Source: Guptibacillus hwajinpoensis (GTDB taxonomy: Bacteria; Bacillota; Bacilli; Bacillales; Guptibacillaceae). Taken from it: a stretch of 64,000 nt of DNA. This document shows, piece by piece, positions 63,281-64,000 of this stretch. Each line of letters starts with the position of its first letter. Position 1 is the stretch's first letter. Where the stretch lies: positions 638,135-702,134 of the forward strand of contig NZ_JAIVKU010000003.1 of NCBI RefSeq assembly GCF_020524165.1. Reading direction: 5' to 3'. The translations under genes were made by a program, and so were the position numbers. The notes under the pieces were generated by a model that ran no database searches, was not told the DNA's origin, and was given only the letters and a program-made list of their open reading frames with translations.

Positions 63281-64000
63281 TTGAAAAATGAACATAAAAC
63301 ATTACCGTTGCTACCTTTAAGAGGGTTGCTCGTCTATCCATCAATGGTTCTACATCTTGATGTTGGTCGAGATAAGTCTGTTCAAGCCCTTGAAAAGGTT
63401 ATGATGGATGATCAAAAGATTTTTCTATCTACGCAAAAAGAAGTAGAAATTGAAACACCTGAAGTAAGTGATATTTATGAGGTTGGAACACTTGCTACTG
63501 TCAAGCAGATGTTGAAATTACCAAATGGAACAATTCGTGTGCTTGTTGAAGGACTTCAGCGAGGCAAGATTATTGAATTTAAAGATACAGAAGAGTTTTA
63601 CGAAGTTGAGATTGAACAAATTGATGAAAGTGCAGATAGTAACGTGGAAGAAGAAGCGTTAATGCGTACTGTCCTTGATTTATTTGAACAATATATTAAA
63701 GTTTCTAAAAAAGTGACGGCCGAAACATTTGCCTCAGTAAGTGATATTGAACAACCGGGGCGACTAGCTGATATTATTGCTTCTCACCTATCTTTAAAAA
63801 TCCGGCAAAAGCAAGACATTCTCGAAACGTATAGTTCATACGAAAGATTAAATAAATTGATTGAAATTCTTCAAAATGAAAAAGACGTTATTGATCTTGA
63901 GAAGAAAATTGGCCAGCGAGTAAAGCGCTCAATGGAAAAAACGCAAAAAGAATACTATCTTCGGGAACAAATGAAGGCTATTCAAAAAGAACTTGGAGAA
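63281..64000 (+). CDS. lonA: ATP-dependent protease LonA, N-terminal part
   Basis: The first 240 codons of LonA; the gene runs off the window. TTG start at 63281 with GGAGGTG 7 bases upstream; a nearby ATG (63277) stops after four codons. The product starts MKNEHKTLPLLPLRGLLVYPS, and residues 1-~200 form the Lon substrate-binding domain (VLHLDVGRDKSVQAL, QMLKLPNGTIRVLVEGL), followed by the helical linker (KKIGQRVKRSMEKTQKEYYLREQ) before the AAA+ module. LonA is the general cytosolic quality-control protease; it follows lonB as in B. subtilis. Confidence 0.96.
   Translation, partial: MKNEHKTLPLLPLRGLLVYPSMVLHLDVGRDKSVQALEKVMMDDQKIFLSTQKEVEIETPEVSDIYEVGTLATVKQMLKLPNGTIRVLVEGLQRGKIIEFKDTEEFYEVEIEQIDESADSNVEEEALMRTVLDLFEQYIKVSKKVTAETFASVSDIEQPGRLADIIASHLSLKIRQKQDILETYSSYERLNKLIEILQNEKDVIDLEKKIGQRVKRSMEKTQKEYYLREQMKAIQKELGE

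Noticed and set aside
1..64000. CRISPR arrays, transposases, prophage genes or rRNA genes
   Set aside because: No regularly spaced repeats, transposase motifs, phage structural genes or rRNA signatures were seen in the window.

Overview
The window reads as chromosomal core DNA of an endospore-forming member of the Bacillaceae. Evidence: sporulation and germination genes (sspI, gerE, gerM, a ytxC-like fragment, lonB behind a sigma-F-type promoter), low-GC Firmicute T-box, L20, purine, lysine and ptsG/RAT leaders, AGGAGG-type ribosome binding sites with ATG/GTG/TTG starts, and a gene order close to the Bacillus subtilis stretch running from ytxC-thrS to lonB-lonA. There is no prophage, insertion sequence, plasmid gene or CRISPR array. 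Strain-level identity cannot be set from the sequence alone.

Layout. 0-4.4 kb: ytxC tail, T-box-controlled thrS, then infC (AUU start)-rpmI-rplT-ysdA. 4.4-10 kb: cytochrome bd oxidase cydAB (minus strand), a VTT-domain membrane protein, ysdB behind a textbook sigma-W promoter, a dimeric dUTPase, the M42 peptidase ysdC, and sspI. 10-14.8 kb: ysgA rRNA/tRNA methylase and T-box-controlled pheST. 14.8-17.5 kb: a nucleoside transporter and a nucleoside hydrolase transcribed divergently, each with its own guanine-type purine riboswitch. 17.5-24.4 kb: rnhC, zapA, cvpA, a long-hairpin intergenic repeat, polX, mutS2, yshE and a 27-residue membrane peptide. 24.5-30.3 kb: fatty-acid beta-oxidation genes lcfA-fadR-fadB-etfBA with a FadR operator, then trxA.

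30.3-38.1 kb is the most accessory part. Between trxA and uvrC, which are adjacent in B. subtilis, lie (i) a tightly coupled four-gene run (nucleotide-sugar epimerase, flippase-like membrane protein, membrane-anchored alkaline-phosphatase-superfamily enzyme, DPM1-like glycosyltransferase), (ii) a Fur-box-controlled iron pair (anchored exported protein plus FTR1 permease), and (iii) a polytopic GT-C-like protein. The first set looks like a small glycolipid or glycan assembly module; this is inference.

38-64 kb returns to the conserved order: uvrC, lysine-riboswitch lysC, yslB, sdhCAB, gerE, then an inserted glcT-ptsG-ptsH-ptsI glucose phosphotransferase block with its RAT antiterminator site, then ysmB, racE, gerM, rph, rdgB, ysnB, tRNA-Arg(UCU), ysoA, tig, clpX, lonB and the start of lonA. 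Functional themes are translation (thrS, pheST, infC operon, tig), central carbon and respiration (sdhCAB, cydAB, etfBA, pts), proteolysis (clpX, lonB, lonA), genome maintenance (mutS2, polX, uvrC, rnhC, dUTPase, rdgB) and sporulation. Nearly every transcription unit is closed by a recognisable intrinsic terminator, several of them shared by convergent genes.
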